A stretch of 64,000 nt of DNA from Pseudorhodoferax sp. Leaf267 (GTDB lineage Bacteria > Pseudomonadota > Gammaproteobacteria > Burkholderiales > Burkholderiaceae_C), in contig NZ_LMMV01000021.1 in the NCBI RefSeq assembly GCF_001422405.1, forward strand, positions 124,858 to 188,857, given 5' to 3'. This document shows positions 18,728-27,706 of this stretch, in pieces (the stretch's first letter is position 1; each line of letters starts with the position of its first letter). The notes below the pieces were generated by a model. That model ran no database searches. It was not told the origin of the DNA and saw only the letters and a program-made list of their open reading frames with translations. A program made the translations under genes and the position numbers.

Positions 18728-19356
18728 TTGGACGCTCCTGGACCTGGGCCAGCGGGCTTGGACGGCGCAGTGTCGAATCCGACGCTGGGCGGCTTCGCGA
18801 TGTCTTTCTCGTTCTCACCCGCAAAGGTCGGTTTTTCCTTGTAGCCGAACACCTTAGCCGTCAGGTTGGACGGGAAGGACCGCACCGTCACGTTGTAGTC
18901 CTGTACGGACTTGATGTACCGGTTGCGCGCCACGGTGATCCGGTTCTCGGTGCCCTCCAATTGCGCTGACAGGTCGCGAAACCCCTGGTTGGCCTTGAGG
19001 TTCGGATACTGTTCCGAGACCGCCATCAGCCTGGACAGCGCACCGGTCAACTCGCCTTGCGCCTGTTGAAATTTTTGAAACGCTGCGGGATCGTTGATCA
19101 GCTCCGGGGTGGCCTGGATGGATGTCGCTTTCGAGCGGGCCTCGATGACCTTGGTCAGCGTGTCCTGCTCGAACTTCGCCTCCCCCTTCACGGTGCTGAC
19201 GAGGTTGGGGATCAGGTCGGCACGGCGCTGGTACTGGTTGACGACCTCAGCCCAGCCCGCCTTGACCTGCTCGTCCGTGGTTTGAAAGGTGTTGTAGCCG
19301 CAGCCGCTGAGGCTCAAGGCCGTCACGGCGACCAGAATGGCCATTGGTTTACGCAT
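18724..19356 (-). CDS. lemA: LemA-family lipoprotein
   Basis: 210 residues. The signal ALSLSGCGYN carries a lipobox. The helical LemA core is clear: VNQYQRRADLIPNLVSTVKG, LSRLMAVSEQYPNLKANQGF, and ENRITVARNRYIKSVQDYN. A Pro/Gly tail follows. LemA proteins are membrane-anchored helical bundles of unsettled function that co-occur with TPM proteins, as here. First gene of the LemA-TPM-TPM set, 21 bp downstream of the DUF6629-like gene. Confidence 0.9.
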   Translation of the reverse strand: MRKPMAILVAVTALSLSGCGYNTFQTTDEQVKAGWAEVVNQYQRRADLIPNLVSTVKGEAKFEQDTLTKVIEARSKATSIQATPELINDPAAFQKFQQAQGELTGALSRLMAVSEQYPNLKANQGFRDLSAQLEGTENRITVARNRYIKSVQDYNVTVRSFPSNLTAKVFGYKEKPTFAGENEKDIAKPPSVGFDTAPSKPAGPGPGASK

Positions 19357-19377
19357 GGAGTTCTCCAGATATCGAGG

Positions 19378-20070
19378 TCAATTGGAAATTCGTGTCGAGG
19401 GCCGGCTTGCAACGCGCGGCGAACCGAAGGCATGGCTGCGCCGAAGCGAAAAGTGCAGATAGATCACCGTGCTCAGGAGCGCCGCGAACAGGCACCACAC
19501 CGAGATGAACCACTGCGCGTAGAAGTAGTACGCGGCGCCGAAGGCCAACATCGCCAGAGCCCCGAAGGCCTTGACCCATCGGTGCGAGGAAAACAGCGGG
19601 CTCGCGGTGGTCGACAGCAGGTACAAAGTCATCGTCGCTGCGGCGAAGAAGTGCGGTGAAACGTATTCGATGTGCTGGCCTGTCGGCTTTGAGACGACCG
19701 GTAGCGCGACCAGCACGTACAGCAGATACGCGCCGAGCGCGGCTCCGGCCGCAACCAATGCGGCCAACGCTCGGCGCCGCCAACCCTCGGGCTCCATCAG
19801 CACAACAGCCACGGGAACGTAGACCGGCCATAGCACATGCGAGAAAAAAGAGTACACGTGGGTCAACACCGCGTTCAGCCGCGTGGCCTCTTGTGGAAAG
19901 GTCAGCCAGATCACACCTTCGATCAGCTGCTGCATCGCAAACAACGTGGGGATCGCTGCGAACGGCAGGGCGCGACGCTGACGCGTCGCCAGCGCCGACC
20001 TCAACGTCAGCGCACCGATCCCGAGCAGAAGCGCACCTGCGGAGAAACTTGCGGTAGCCGAGAAGCACAT
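19378..20070 (-). CDS. multi-pass membrane protein, DUF6629-like
   Basis: 230 residues with about seven hydrophobic helices. The start MCFSATASFSAGALLLGIG and the motif QQLIEGVIWLTFP match a family of small bacterial membrane proteins of unknown function (DUF6629, as I recall). The ATG directly follows the TGA of the upstream gene (20071-20592) without spacer, which implies translational coupling. Confidence 0.7.
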   Translation of the reverse strand: MCFSATASFSAGALLLGIGALTLRSALATRQRRALPFAAIPTLFAMQQLIEGVIWLTFPQEATRLNAVLTHVYSFFSHVLWPVYVPVAVVLMEPEGWRRRALAALVAAGAALGAYLLYVLVALPVVSKPTGQHIEYVSPHFFAAATMTLYLLSTTASPLFSSHRWVKAFGALAMLAFGAAYYFYAQWFISVWCLFAALLSTVIYLHFSLRRSHAFGSPRVASRPSTRISN

Positions 20071-20592
20071 TCAGTCCACTCCACCGTGGCCTCGGTCGTG
20101 ACCGACGGAGGTTGCTCCGTGATTCGCGAGATAGACGACGAGCCCCGCGAACCAGACCAAAGCCGGTAGCAACAGGAGCCATCTGAAATCTGACTGGAGC
20201 GCAAAGTTGGTAGCGCTCATCAGCAGGACGGTCAGTACGCCAGAAAAGCCGACGGCCCAGGGCACGCCCTTTAACCGCAGTGGCATGGCAACGGTTGCGA
20301 CGAACACCGTGAGCACACCTGCCCCCGCCATGAACCCGCCCATGACGGTAAACACTTTTTGCAGCCAAGCTTCGAGTCCGGGCACCGAGGTCCGAATCTG
20401 TTCGAGGGTCGTTCCCATGAAGCGCGGGTCTTCTGGCAACAGGGGCGGCCGCAGAACGATGAAGTAAAAACCAAGACCGACGAGCCAGACGCCGCAGGCC
20501 GTGAGCATCCACGCTGAAACCCGGTGGCTGTTGCCGGCTGCCTGCGGAGACGGCCGTGCCGTCACCCCCGCATTGCGCATCGGATCGCTCAT
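20071..20592 (-). CDS. four-helix membrane protein of unknown function
   Basis: 173 residues. A polar N-terminus precedes about four membrane helices ([72 protein letters not shown]) and the protein ends in a His/Gly tail (HDRGHGG). No family is recognised. ATG at 20592 overlaps the P-type ATPase stop by 4 bp; coupling to the ATPase suggests an accessory membrane role. Confidence 0.6.
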   Translation of the reverse strand: MSDPMRNAGVTARPSPQAAGNSHRVSAWMLTACGVWLVGLGFYFIVLRPPLLPEDPRFMGTTLEQIRTSVPGLEAWLQKVFTVMGGFMAGAGVLTVFVATVAMPLRLKGVPWAVGFSGVLTVLLMSATNFALQSDFRWLLLLPALVWFAGLVVYLANHGATSVGHDRGHGGVD

Positions 20593-23105
20593 GCAGGCGC
20601 TCCTGCGGCAAGCTTCTCGGCGGTCGGTTGCCCGCCTGGCGATCCCGCGCGCTTGATGCCGGCAAGCTTTGTGCGCTTGAGCATCAAGGCGTTGATGGCC
20701 ACCACTGCCGAGCTGCCCGACATCGACAGTGCGGCGATCTCCGGCGACAGCGTAAAAGGGTAGAACACGCCTGCAGCAACCGGGAAGGCGATCACGTTGT
20801 AGCCTACCGCCCACAACAGGTTCTGGTGCATCTTGCGTAACGTGGCGCGCGACAGTTCGATGGCACCGACCACGTCGTAGGGGTCGCTCTTCATCAGCAC
20901 CACCTGGGCGCTTTCCATCGCCACGTCGGTGCCGGCGCCGATGGCGAAGCCCACGTCGGCCTGGGTCAGGGCCGGCGCATCGTTGATGCCGTCGCCAACC
21001 ATGCCGACCTTGTTGCCCTGGTCCTGCAGTTCCTTGATCTTCGCGGCCTTCTGGCCGGGCAGCACTTCAGCCAGCACGATGTCGATGCCCAGCTCCTTGC
21101 CGATGCGCTCGGCGGTGGCCTGGTTGTCGCCGGTCATCATCGCGACCTTGACACCGCGTTCCTGCAGCTTGGCGATCGTCGCCTTCGAGGTGGGGCGCAC
21201 TGCGTCGGCAATGGCAATCAGGCCGATGAGCTGGCCTGCGCGGGCCACGTGCACCACCGTACGCCCAGCACCCTCGAGCCGCGTGGCATCTGCCGCCAGT
21301 GCCGTCATCGACGCCGGGCTGACGTTCTCCGCCTGCATCAGCTTGCGGTTGCCCAGCAGTACGGCGTCCGCGCCGATGGTGGCACGGGCTCCCTGCCCGT
21401 CGATGTTGGCGAAACCCGTGGCGACCTCGACCGGTGCGGCGCCAGCATGCTTGAGCACTGCTTGCGCCAGCGGGTGTTCGGAGAACTTTTCCACCCCGGC
21501 TGCGACGGCGAGCAGTTGCGCATCGGTGATGCCGGACGCGGCGACCATCTCCACCACGTCGGGCTGACCGACGGTGAGCGTGCCGGTCTTATCGAAGACG
21601 ACGACAGTCAACTTGGTGGCGTTCTCCAGGGCCGAGGCGTTCTTGAACAGGATGCCGTTCATCGCTCCCAGGCCCGTACCCACCATGATGGCCATCGGCG
21701 TTGCCAAGCCCAGTGCGTCAGGGCAGGCGATCACGAACACCGTGATCGTCAGCGTCAGCGCGAACAGCAGCGGCTGGCCCAGCACCCAGAACCAGACTGC
21801 GAAGGTGAGCAGCCCGACCGCGATGGCAGCCAGCACCAACCATTGCGACGCTCTATCGGCCAGCAATTGCCCAGGCGCCTTGGAGTTCTGCGCTTCCTGC
21901 ACCAGCTTGACGATCTGCGCCAGCGCTGTGTCGGCGCCGACCTTGGAGGCCTTGTACCGAAAGCTGCCGCTCTTGTTGATCGTGGCGCCGATGACAGGGT
22001 TGCCTACCACCTTCTTCACTGGCATCGATTCACCCGTGAGCATGGACTCGTCGACCTGCGAGCTGCCCTCGGTGACTTCACCATCGACCGGGATCTTGTC
22101 GCCCGGCTTGATGACGACGGTCTCGCCAGCCAGCACCTGCGCCGTGGGCACCTGCGTCTCAACGCCGCCGCGCACGACGGTGGCCATAGGCGGTGCCAGA
22201 TCCATCAGCGCGCGGATCGCGTCCGACGCGCCGGCGCGGGCACGCATCTCCAGCCAGTGACCGAGCAGGATGAAGACCAGCAGCACCGCAGAGGCCTCGA
22301 AGAACACCTCGCTCTCGTAGAAGAACGTGGCGCCCACGCTGAACAGGTAGCCCGTGCCGACGGACAGCACGATCAGCGTCGCCATGTTGGCGACCTTGTT
22401 ACGCGCCGCGCGCACGGCCGCGACCAGAAACGGCCAGACCGGATAGGCAATGGCCCCGGTGGCCGCGAAGAAGAGAAAGAGCTTGCGGTCCATCCCGAAC
22501 GGCACGGAAAAGTTGCCGAACATCTCGCCCATCGGCGAGTAGACGAACACCGGCACGGCAAACACCAGGGCCACCAGGAAACGGTTGCGCATGTCGTCGG
22601 CCATGCTCTGCATCGACATGCCGGGCGCATGACCCATGTCATGCATCATGTCGGCCTTGTTGTCGGCATTCTGGTTGGAGGAGGAGCCGCCTTCCCGCGC
22701 ATGGCCCACGTGATCGGCGTGGCTTGCATGAGCATCCTGCACGGGTGTCGTCGGCTTCTTTGGCGCCTTGGCAATCGCGCCGACTCCAGTGTTTAGCCTG
22801 CCCGGGGCGGCAGGCATCACGTGCCCGGCGTGGCCTGCATGAGCATCCCCGAACGCCTTGTGGTCCGCCGCATCGCAGACGTGGGCCGGGACGAGTTCAC
22901 CGCGGCAGTGGTAACCGCAATCGACGACGCGTTGCCGGATGGCTTCAACGGTGATCCGCGCTTCGTCGTAGTGAACGGTCGCGCTGCCGGCCACATAGTT
23001 CACGTCGGCATGATGCACGCCTGGCAGCGTCGAAAGCTGCCGATGAACACCCGCTGCGCTCAGGGTGGAAACCAGTTCGCCGACTTCGATCGTGCTGGTT
23101 TTCAT
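20589..23105 (-). CDS. P1B-type metal ATPase with CPD motif and His-rich N-terminus
   Basis: 838-residue heavy-metal P-type ATPase. The N-terminus looks like an HMA fold whose CxxC is lost ([20 protein letters not shown]) and is followed by a long His/Met-rich region ([33 protein letters not shown]). The core has TGES, DKTGT (Asp505) and [10 protein letters not shown]. The membrane metal site reads [10 protein letters not shown] (461-463) instead of the CPC of Cu(I) pumps or the CPH of CopB pumps. The His/Met-rich head and copper context suggest Cu or Ag, but the site is non-standard and specificity is open. It is coupled by 4-bp overlaps at both ends. Confidence 0.88.
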   Translation of the reverse strand: MKTSTIEVGELVSTLSAAGVHRQLSTLPGVHHADVNYVAGSATVHYDEARITVEAIRQRVVDCGYHCRGELVPAHVCDAADHKAFGDAHAGHAGHVMPAAPGRLNTGVGAIAKAPKKPTTPVQDAHASHADHVGHAREGGSSSNQNADNKADMMHDMGHAPGMSMQSMADDMRNRFLVALVFAVPVFVYSPMGEMFGNFSVPFGMDRKLFLFFAATGAIAYPVWPFLVAAVRAARNKVANMATLIVLSVGTGYLFSVGATFFYESEVFFEASAVLLVFILLGHWLEMRARAGASDAIRALMDLAPPMATVVRGGVETQVPTAQVLAGETVVIKPGDKIPVDGEVTEGSSQVDESMLTGESMPVKKVVGNPVIGATINKSGSFRYKASKVGADTALAQIVKLVQEAQNSKAPGQLLADRASQWLVLAAIAVGLLTFAVWFWVLGQPLLFALTLTITVFVIACPDALGLATPMAIMVGTGLGAMNGILFKNASALENATKLTVVVFDKTGTLTVGQPDVVEMVAASGITDAQLLAVAAGVEKFSEHPLAQAVLKHAGAAPVEVATGFANIDGQGARATIGADAVLLGNRKLMQAENVSPASMTALAADATRLEGAGRTVVHVARAGQLIGLIAIADAVRPTSKATIAKLQERGVKVAMMTGDNQATAERIGKELGIDIVLAEVLPGQKAAKIKELQDQGNKVGMVGDGINDAPALTQADVGFAIGAGTDVAMESAQVVLMKSDPYDVVGAIELSRATLRKMHQNLLWAVGYNVIAFPVAAGVFYPFTLSPEIAALSMSGSSAVVAINALMLKRTKLAGIKRAGSPGGQPTAEKLAAGAPA

Positions 23106-23344
23106 GACGGCGCCAGTCCGCTATGCGCCGCCGGGCGCGCCTTGGCCAGGTAGCCGAGCCCGATGATCGCCGCTTCGATCTGGGCAGACGTGACGCGTTC
23201 GGGATCAGCCACCACCGAGGCGACGCCCGGACTCAAGGTGACATCGGCATGGCTGACGCCATCGATCTTGCTCAGCGTGCGCTGCACGCTGCCAGTGCAG
23301 CCGCCGCAGGTCATGCCGCTGACGTCGAAACTGAGGGTTTGCAT
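23102..23344 (-). CDS. HMA-domain metallochaperone
   Basis: 80 residues: [20 protein letters not shown] contains the CxxC site (Cys13/Cys16), and the rest follows the HMA ferredoxin-like fold with a short extra C-terminus. It overlaps the CPD ATPase start by 4 bp. Since that ATPase has no intact N-terminal CxxC, this free domain may deliver its metal in trans. Confidence 0.88.
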   Translation of the reverse strand: MQTLSFDVSGMTCGGCTGSVQRTLSKIDGVSHADVTLSPGVASVVADPERVTSAQIEAAIIGLGYLAKARPAAHSGLAPS

Positions 23345-23384
23345 GGTGAGTTTTCCTTTGGCTTTACGGCGAGGGATCAGGGTT

Positions 23385-24038
23385 CTACGACGACTGCGGC
23401 GCGTCAGTCTTGAACGAGGGAACGAAGCGTGGCGTGTGGACCGCATACGTTTCAAACTCGCCACCGAAACGCTTGCGCATCTCTGCTTCTTCGGTGATCG
23501 CGAGACGCCCGTACATGACCAGCAATATGGGGAACATCACCAACGTGAGCAGCGTTGGCCACTGCAGCAGGAAGCCGAGCAGGATGAGCACGAAGGCCAC
23601 GTACTGCGGATGCCGAATCCGCGCATACGGCCCAGTCTTGGCCAGTTCGTTTCGGCGCTGCGCGTGATAGAGCACGTTCCAGGCGCTGGACAGCAAGTAA
23701 AAGCCGAAGCCGAGGAACACATAACTCGCGATGTGCAGCGGGCCAAAGTGCGGGTCACCCTTTTCGCCGAGCAACGTCGACCACAAGTGCCCGCTGTTGT
23801 GGGACAGCAAGTCGAGGTTCGGGTACTTCGTCTGCAGCCAGCCCGACATGAGGTAGATGCTGAGCGGGAAGCCGTACATCTCGACGAAGAGGGCGACGAT
23901 GAAGGCAGCGAAGGCCCCGAAGGTGCGCCAGTCGCGCCCGGTCTGTGGCTTGAAGAAGCTGAGTGCGAACATCAGGAACAGAGCCGAATTGAGGACGACC
24001 AGCGTCCACAGGCCGTAGCCCGAAGCATCGTGGGTCAT
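23385..24038 (-). CDS. isoprenylcysteine methyltransferase-like (ICMT/PEMT) membrane protein
   Basis: 217 residues with about five membrane helices. The C-terminal block GPYARIRHPQYVAFVLILLGFLL then EEAEMRKRFGGEFETYAVHTPRFVP is the signature of ICMT/phospholipid N-methyltransferase-type membrane enzymes, which use S-adenosylmethionine. The substrate in bacteria is unknown. Related genes often accompany CopA-like ATPases and DUF2933 proteins in metal islands. It overlaps the DUF2933 gene by 4 bp. Confidence 0.82.
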   Translation of the reverse strand: MTHDASGYGLWTLVVLNSALFLMFALSFFKPQTGRDWRTFGAFAAFIVALFVEMYGFPLSIYLMSGWLQTKYPNLDLLSHNSGHLWSTLLGEKGDPHFGPLHIASYVFLGFGFYLLSSAWNVLYHAQRRNELAKTGPYARIRHPQYVAFVLILLGFLLQWPTLLTLVMFPILLVMYGRLAITEEAEMRKRFGGEFETYAVHTPRFVPSFKTDAPQSS

Positions 24039-24352
24039 GGCTGCGCTCCTTTCTTGGGCACGGGACTGGGTTCGGATGAATCCCCAGCTCGCTCGCCTGC
24101 TTGGGGACCGTTCCCGCCCCCATGTCCACCATGCCCGCCATGCATGAACATGTGCATCAACGGACAGGCCAGCAGCAACAAGAATGGCAGTGCCCCAAAG
24201 AAATGGGCACGGTGCTCGCTCAGCAGAAAGTACGCGGCGACAGCTCCGAATACAAGCAGGCCGAGTGCATATCGGGAGCGCCAGAACGGCGCCGCACTGT
24301 GCTGGTCGGGCCGTTGAGCCGTTTGTGGTGGATGGGCATGGTCGTGAGTCAT
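24035..24352 (-). CDS. DUF2933 membrane protein
   Basis: 105 residues. A His-rich N-terminus (MTHDHAHPPQ) precedes two short hydrophobic helices (YALGLLVFGAVAAYFLLSEH, LPFLLLLACPLMHMFMHGG) with an HGGHGGHGGGN segment, the usual appearance of DUF2933 proteins. GGAGGC lies eight bases before the ATG. The His and Met residues near the membrane suggest metal binding; the function is not established. Confidence 0.8.
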   Translation of the reverse strand: MTHDHAHPPQTAQRPDQHSAAPFWRSRYALGLLVFGAVAAYFLLSEHRAHFFGALPFLLLLACPLMHMFMHGGHGGHGGGNGPQAGERAGDSSEPSPVPKKGAQP

Positions 24353-24403
24353 CTGAAGCCTCCGAAAAATGCGCTGTCGTGCGAGGCGGTCATGGCATCT
24401 CCC

Positions 24404-24850
24404 TCACGGCTTGGCCGGCGTCTGCGGGAGACGATCGGCCATCATCTCCATCATGGTCTGCATCATGTCCATGCGCTGCTCCATCATGGTCTGGCGCTCG
24501 GCCATGCTGGTCGGCGGGCTCTTGGGGCCACCCATGCCACCCATGCCACCCATCCCCTTCATCATGCTCATGCCCTCCTGCATGGTCTTCATGTGCTCGC
24601 CCATCAATGCATTGCGTTCTTCGGGTGTCTTGGCAGCCATCATCTTGTTGTGGATCTCCTGCATGGCTTTCATGTGGTTGGACATCCTGGCCATCTCTGG
24701 CGTGGTCTTGCCGGGCATGGACCTGGCAGCGGGAGCCGAGGCCGACCCCGCTGGATGGTGTGCCTTGTGCTGGTCGTGCTGCGTGGCCCAGCTGGGAGCA
24801 CCGACTGCTGAGAGGGCAAGGGCGAGAGAAAAGAGACGAACGAACTTCAT
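24404..24850 (-). CDS. Met/His-rich exported protein
   Basis: 148 residues. The signal peptide (FVRLFSLALALSAVGAPSWA) is followed by His- and Met-rich helices: MARMSNHMKAMQEIHNKMMA, EHMKTMQEGMSMMKGMGGMG, MEQRMDMMQTMMEMM. The repeated M-x2-M spacing is typical of periplasmic copper/silver-binding proteins. ATG at 24850, with the preferred SD AGGAG. Transcribed toward the DUF2933 gene (51-bp gap). Confidence 0.75.
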   Translation of the reverse strand: MKFVRLFSLALALSAVGAPSWATQHDQHKAHHPAGSASAPAARSMPGKTTPEMARMSNHMKAMQEIHNKMMAAKTPEERNALMGEHMKTMQEGMSMMKGMGGMGGMGGPKSPPTSMAERQTMMEQRMDMMQTMMEMMADRLPQTPAKP

Positions 24851-25041
24851 GGGGGACTCCTGGTTCATTGGAGAAAAGACAGGTCGTGCGTCGACCGAGA
24901 TGGGATGTGTGGTGCAAAGCACCGGGCGCAGTCGTTGCGCTGATTCGTCGCGCTATCGGCACGCGAGTGCGGGCCAGGCCCGGACGAAGATGGACGCTGA
25001 TGCGGAGCACGGTCGCTCCGGATCAAGCGTCATCAAGCTGG

Positions 25042-25485
25042 CTACAGCGCAAGTCGCGAGTAGCGAACCCTCAAAGGTGGCCCGACGGTGGGTAGGGCGA
25101 GGTCATCCGGCTGGCGGGGGGGCGGCAGGACATTTGATGATCCGGTCCACAGTGTGGCGACCAGCGGTGCCGGACCGGGGTCGTTGTGGTCAACGCCCGG
25201 GTACGTCTTAGGCAAGGTGCGCGTCCCGTCGTCACAAGCCTTTAGGCACGAGGCCTTGGTGCCGTCTGCCTCGTCATGGTGGCCAGGATCCACGCGCACC
25301 TTGCCGAGTAGCTCGGCAGGTGCTGGGCCGCTCGCAACCAGCGAAACCTTGGCCTCAGTGGCGTGCGGTTCATGTGTCTCGAGCAAGCAGGCATTTGCGA
25401 ACGATGAAGCCTGCGCGAACAGCCACACCAACAGCAGCAGGAATGCCTTGCTGCGCTTGGTGTGAGTGTTGCCGAAGAACTTCAT
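25042..25485 (-). CDS. small exported hypothetical protein
   Basis: 147 residues. The N-terminus SKAFLLLLVWLFAQASSFANA is a signal peptide. The mature part is hydrophilic with three cysteines (NACLL, ASCLKACDD) and no recognised domain; it ends in a Pro/Leu-rich tail. It is the first gene of the minus-strand block that reads on to 14399. Codon use is consistent with coding. No function is proposed. Confidence 0.55.
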   Translation of the reverse strand: MKFFGNTHTKRSKAFLLLLVWLFAQASSFANACLLETHEPHATEAKVSLVASGPAPAELLGKVRVDPGHHDEADGTKASCLKACDDGTRTLPKTYPGVDHNDPGPAPLVATLWTGSSNVLPPPRQPDDLALPTVGPPLRVRYSRLAL

Positions 25486-25790
25486 GGTGAGTGCGAGCTA
25501 GTGATGGCTCATGCTATGCAGTTGGACAAAAAGAACCTTGCTCTACATCAAGCAGGCCGCAAGGCACGGAAGAAAGCTGTTGAGTACAGATGCTGTGGCT
25601 GCTGACTCAAGACGTCTGTACGCTGCCGCACATGACGATGTGCATTTTTTTTGACTACTCGCCCTCCTGGAAGGTGCGCGAACGGACAGAAGAGCCTGCC
25701 GCTGATACCCTCGCGAATTGCAATGCGGTGCCCACCCCCGACGGTCGGTTGCCGAACTTGTCTTCCCCATCCCACGATCACCAACCAGCC
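25486..25790. other. divergent intergenic region, no confident site
   Basis: This 305-bp spacer separates the minus-strand block from the plus-strand ATP-grasp-like gene. I see no CopR palindrome and no 19-bp-spacer MerR promoter in it. Unassigned in-frame sequence upstream of 25791 extends the next gene to 25590, so part of the region could be coding if a farther start is used. Confidence 0.4.
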
Positions 25791-27638
25791 GTGACCACCA
25801 TACTGCAACCACCGTCGCCCGAGACGTCCCGTACCGCCATCGGCATGCTCAACAGCGCGTGCTTCTGCTTTAGCCTCGATGAGAAGGCCCTGGCGCATGC
25901 CCTTGACTCAGAACTGGGCACGCCGGGCCTTTCAGCATTGCTTCGGCAGCGCTGTCCGTACATATTCGCAGCACTGCCCGTGTTCGTGGCGACGCCTCAC
26001 TTGCAACGCATGGTGCAGGTGATGCAGGCCGTTGAGTCGGTCGTGGCCTTGCCGGCCTATCGGGAGCAGGTGCTGGGCGCTGCGCCAGCGATCGCGCGGC
26101 TGGGCACGCCCGGGCCGCTCGGTGCCTTCTTCGGCTACGACTTTCATCTGAGCGAAGGACATCTTGGTCTGATCGAGATCAACACCAACGCCGGCGGGGC
26201 GATGCTCAACGCGGTGCTGGCACGCGCGCAGCATGCCTGCTGCGCAGCGGTTCATTCGATGGTGCCCACGCTTGCCAGCGTGGTGGACTTCGAACGGCAG
26301 ATCGTCGCGATGTTTCGGCACGAATGGATGTTGGCTCAAGCGACGGGCGCGTCTGCAAGCACGCGGCCGCTCGCCAGCATCGCCATCGTCGACGTGGCGC
26401 CCGAGGGCCAGTACCTCTACCCCGAGTTTCTGCTGTTCCAGCAGTTGTTCGAGCGGCATGGCCTGCGCGCGGTGATCGCCGATCCAGCTGCGTTGGAGTG
26501 GCGCGATGGCATGTTGTGGCACGGCGACCTGGCCATCGATCTGGTCTACAACCGCTTGACCGATTTCTACCTTGACGAGCCTTCCAGCGCCGCACTGCGT
26601 GAAGCGTACCTGCAGCGCGCCGTGGTGCTCACACCGCACCCGCGGGCCCATGCGCTGTACGCCGACAAGCGGAACCTGGCGCTGTTCAGCGACGCTGCGC
26701 GGCTGCAAGCGCTGGGCGTTCCCCACGCCATGCAGCACACGCTGCTCGAGCACGTACCGCGCACCGAGTTGGTCGAGCCTGCGCAGGCACAGCGTTTGTG
26801 GGATGCGCGCCGCAGCTTGTTCTTCAAGCCCGTCGCAGGCTTTGGCGGCCGTGCGGCCTATCGGGGAGACAAACTGACCAAGCGGGTCTGGCAAGACATC
26901 CTGGCAGGGGACTATGTGGCCCAGGCCATCGTCGCGCCCGGCGAGCGGGTGATCGACGACCCGGACGGGGCAGCACCCGAGCAGGCCACCAAGGCAATGA
27001 AGTTCGACCTGCGCGCCTACACCTACGATGGCGCGATGCAGTGGGTAGCCGCTCGGATGTACCAGGGGCAGACCACCAACTTCCGCACACCGGGTGGTGG
27101 CTTCGCGCCGGTGTACAGCGCGGCCGATGCATCAGGTCGAACCGTGCAGGCCTGCACTGGCAACGTCGGCCCTGAAGACGCTGCGCATGCTTCCTACGTC
27201 TTCCTGCTCGACGACAGCAGCGGTGTCCACCCGGTCCCCCACGCCTTGTACGTGGCCATGGCGCGCGGCGAGGCCACGCTGGAGGCCATGGCGGGGCAGA
27301 CCTTGCGTCTGGCCGACTGGTATGTGCGCCTGAAAGGCGACATGCCGGACGTCGTCGTCAACGAGACCTACAGCCTGGTGCATTTCGACGCGCAAGGGCG
27401 CGCTGGTCTGGCGCCAGCACGCACCTCAGGTAACGCGCAGGGAGACACATGCGAGAACCCGGCGTGGCCCACCGATGCGGAACGGAGCTCCATGAGCGCA
27501 TTGCTGTGGGCCGATGCCGGTACAACCCAAGCGTCTCCCTCAGCCAGATATACCGGGGGCGCTGCCCTTGATTGCTCGAACGGTCAATCCACCAGCTGCG
27601 ATGGGCATGGACGGCAGGGCGGCAGCGCGCAGTCTTAG
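25791..27638 (+). CDS. ATP-grasp-like protein of unknown function
   Basis: Up to 615 residues from GTG 25791; the more conserved-looking part begins at ATG 25845 (MLNSACFCFSLDEKALAHAL). No good ribosome binding site distinguishes the starts. The middle contains GYDFHLSEGHLGLIEINTNAG and later FFKPVAGFGGRAAYRGDKL followed by DYVAQAIVAPGER and KFDLRAYTYDG. That order resembles the glycine-rich loop and nucleotide-binding strands of ATP-grasp ligases of the glutathionylspermidine-synthase type. The last 60 residues look unstructured. It is the only plus-strand gene between two minus-strand metal blocks. I infer an ATP-dependent ligase, substrate unknown. Confidence 0.6.
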   Translation: MTTILQPPSPETSRTAIGMLNSACFCFSLDEKALAHALDSELGTPGLSALLRQRCPYIFAALPVFVATPHLQRMVQVMQAVESVVALPAYREQVLGAAPAIARLGTPGPLGAFFGYDFHLSEGHLGLIEINTNAGGAMLNAVLARAQHACCAAVHSMVPTLASVVDFERQIVAMFRHEWMLAQATGASASTRPLASIAIVDVAPEGQYLYPEFLLFQQLFERHGLRAVIADPAALEWRDGMLWHGDLAIDLVYNRLTDFYLDEPSSAALREAYLQRAVVLTPHPRAHALYADKRNLALFSDAARLQALGVPHAMQHTLLEHVPRTELVEPAQAQRLWDARRSLFFKPVAGFGGRAAYRGDKLTKRVWQDILAGDYVAQAIVAPGERVIDDPDGAAPEQATKAMKFDLRAYTYDGAMQWVAARMYQGQTTNFRTPGGGFAPVYSAADASGRTVQACTGNVGPEDAAHASYVFLLDDSSGVHPVPHALYVAMARGEATLEAMAGQTLRLADWYVRLKGDMPDVVVNETYSLVHFDAQGRAGLAPARTSGNAQGDTCENPAWPTDAERSSMSALLWADAGTTQASPSARYTGGAALDCSNGQSTSCDGHGRQGGSAQS

Positions 27639-27706
27639 GCCACCACACGCAGCGTGCTCGATGGTTCAGCGCACAACAAACGGATTGAAGCGCGTGCAAC
27701 GCCTGA

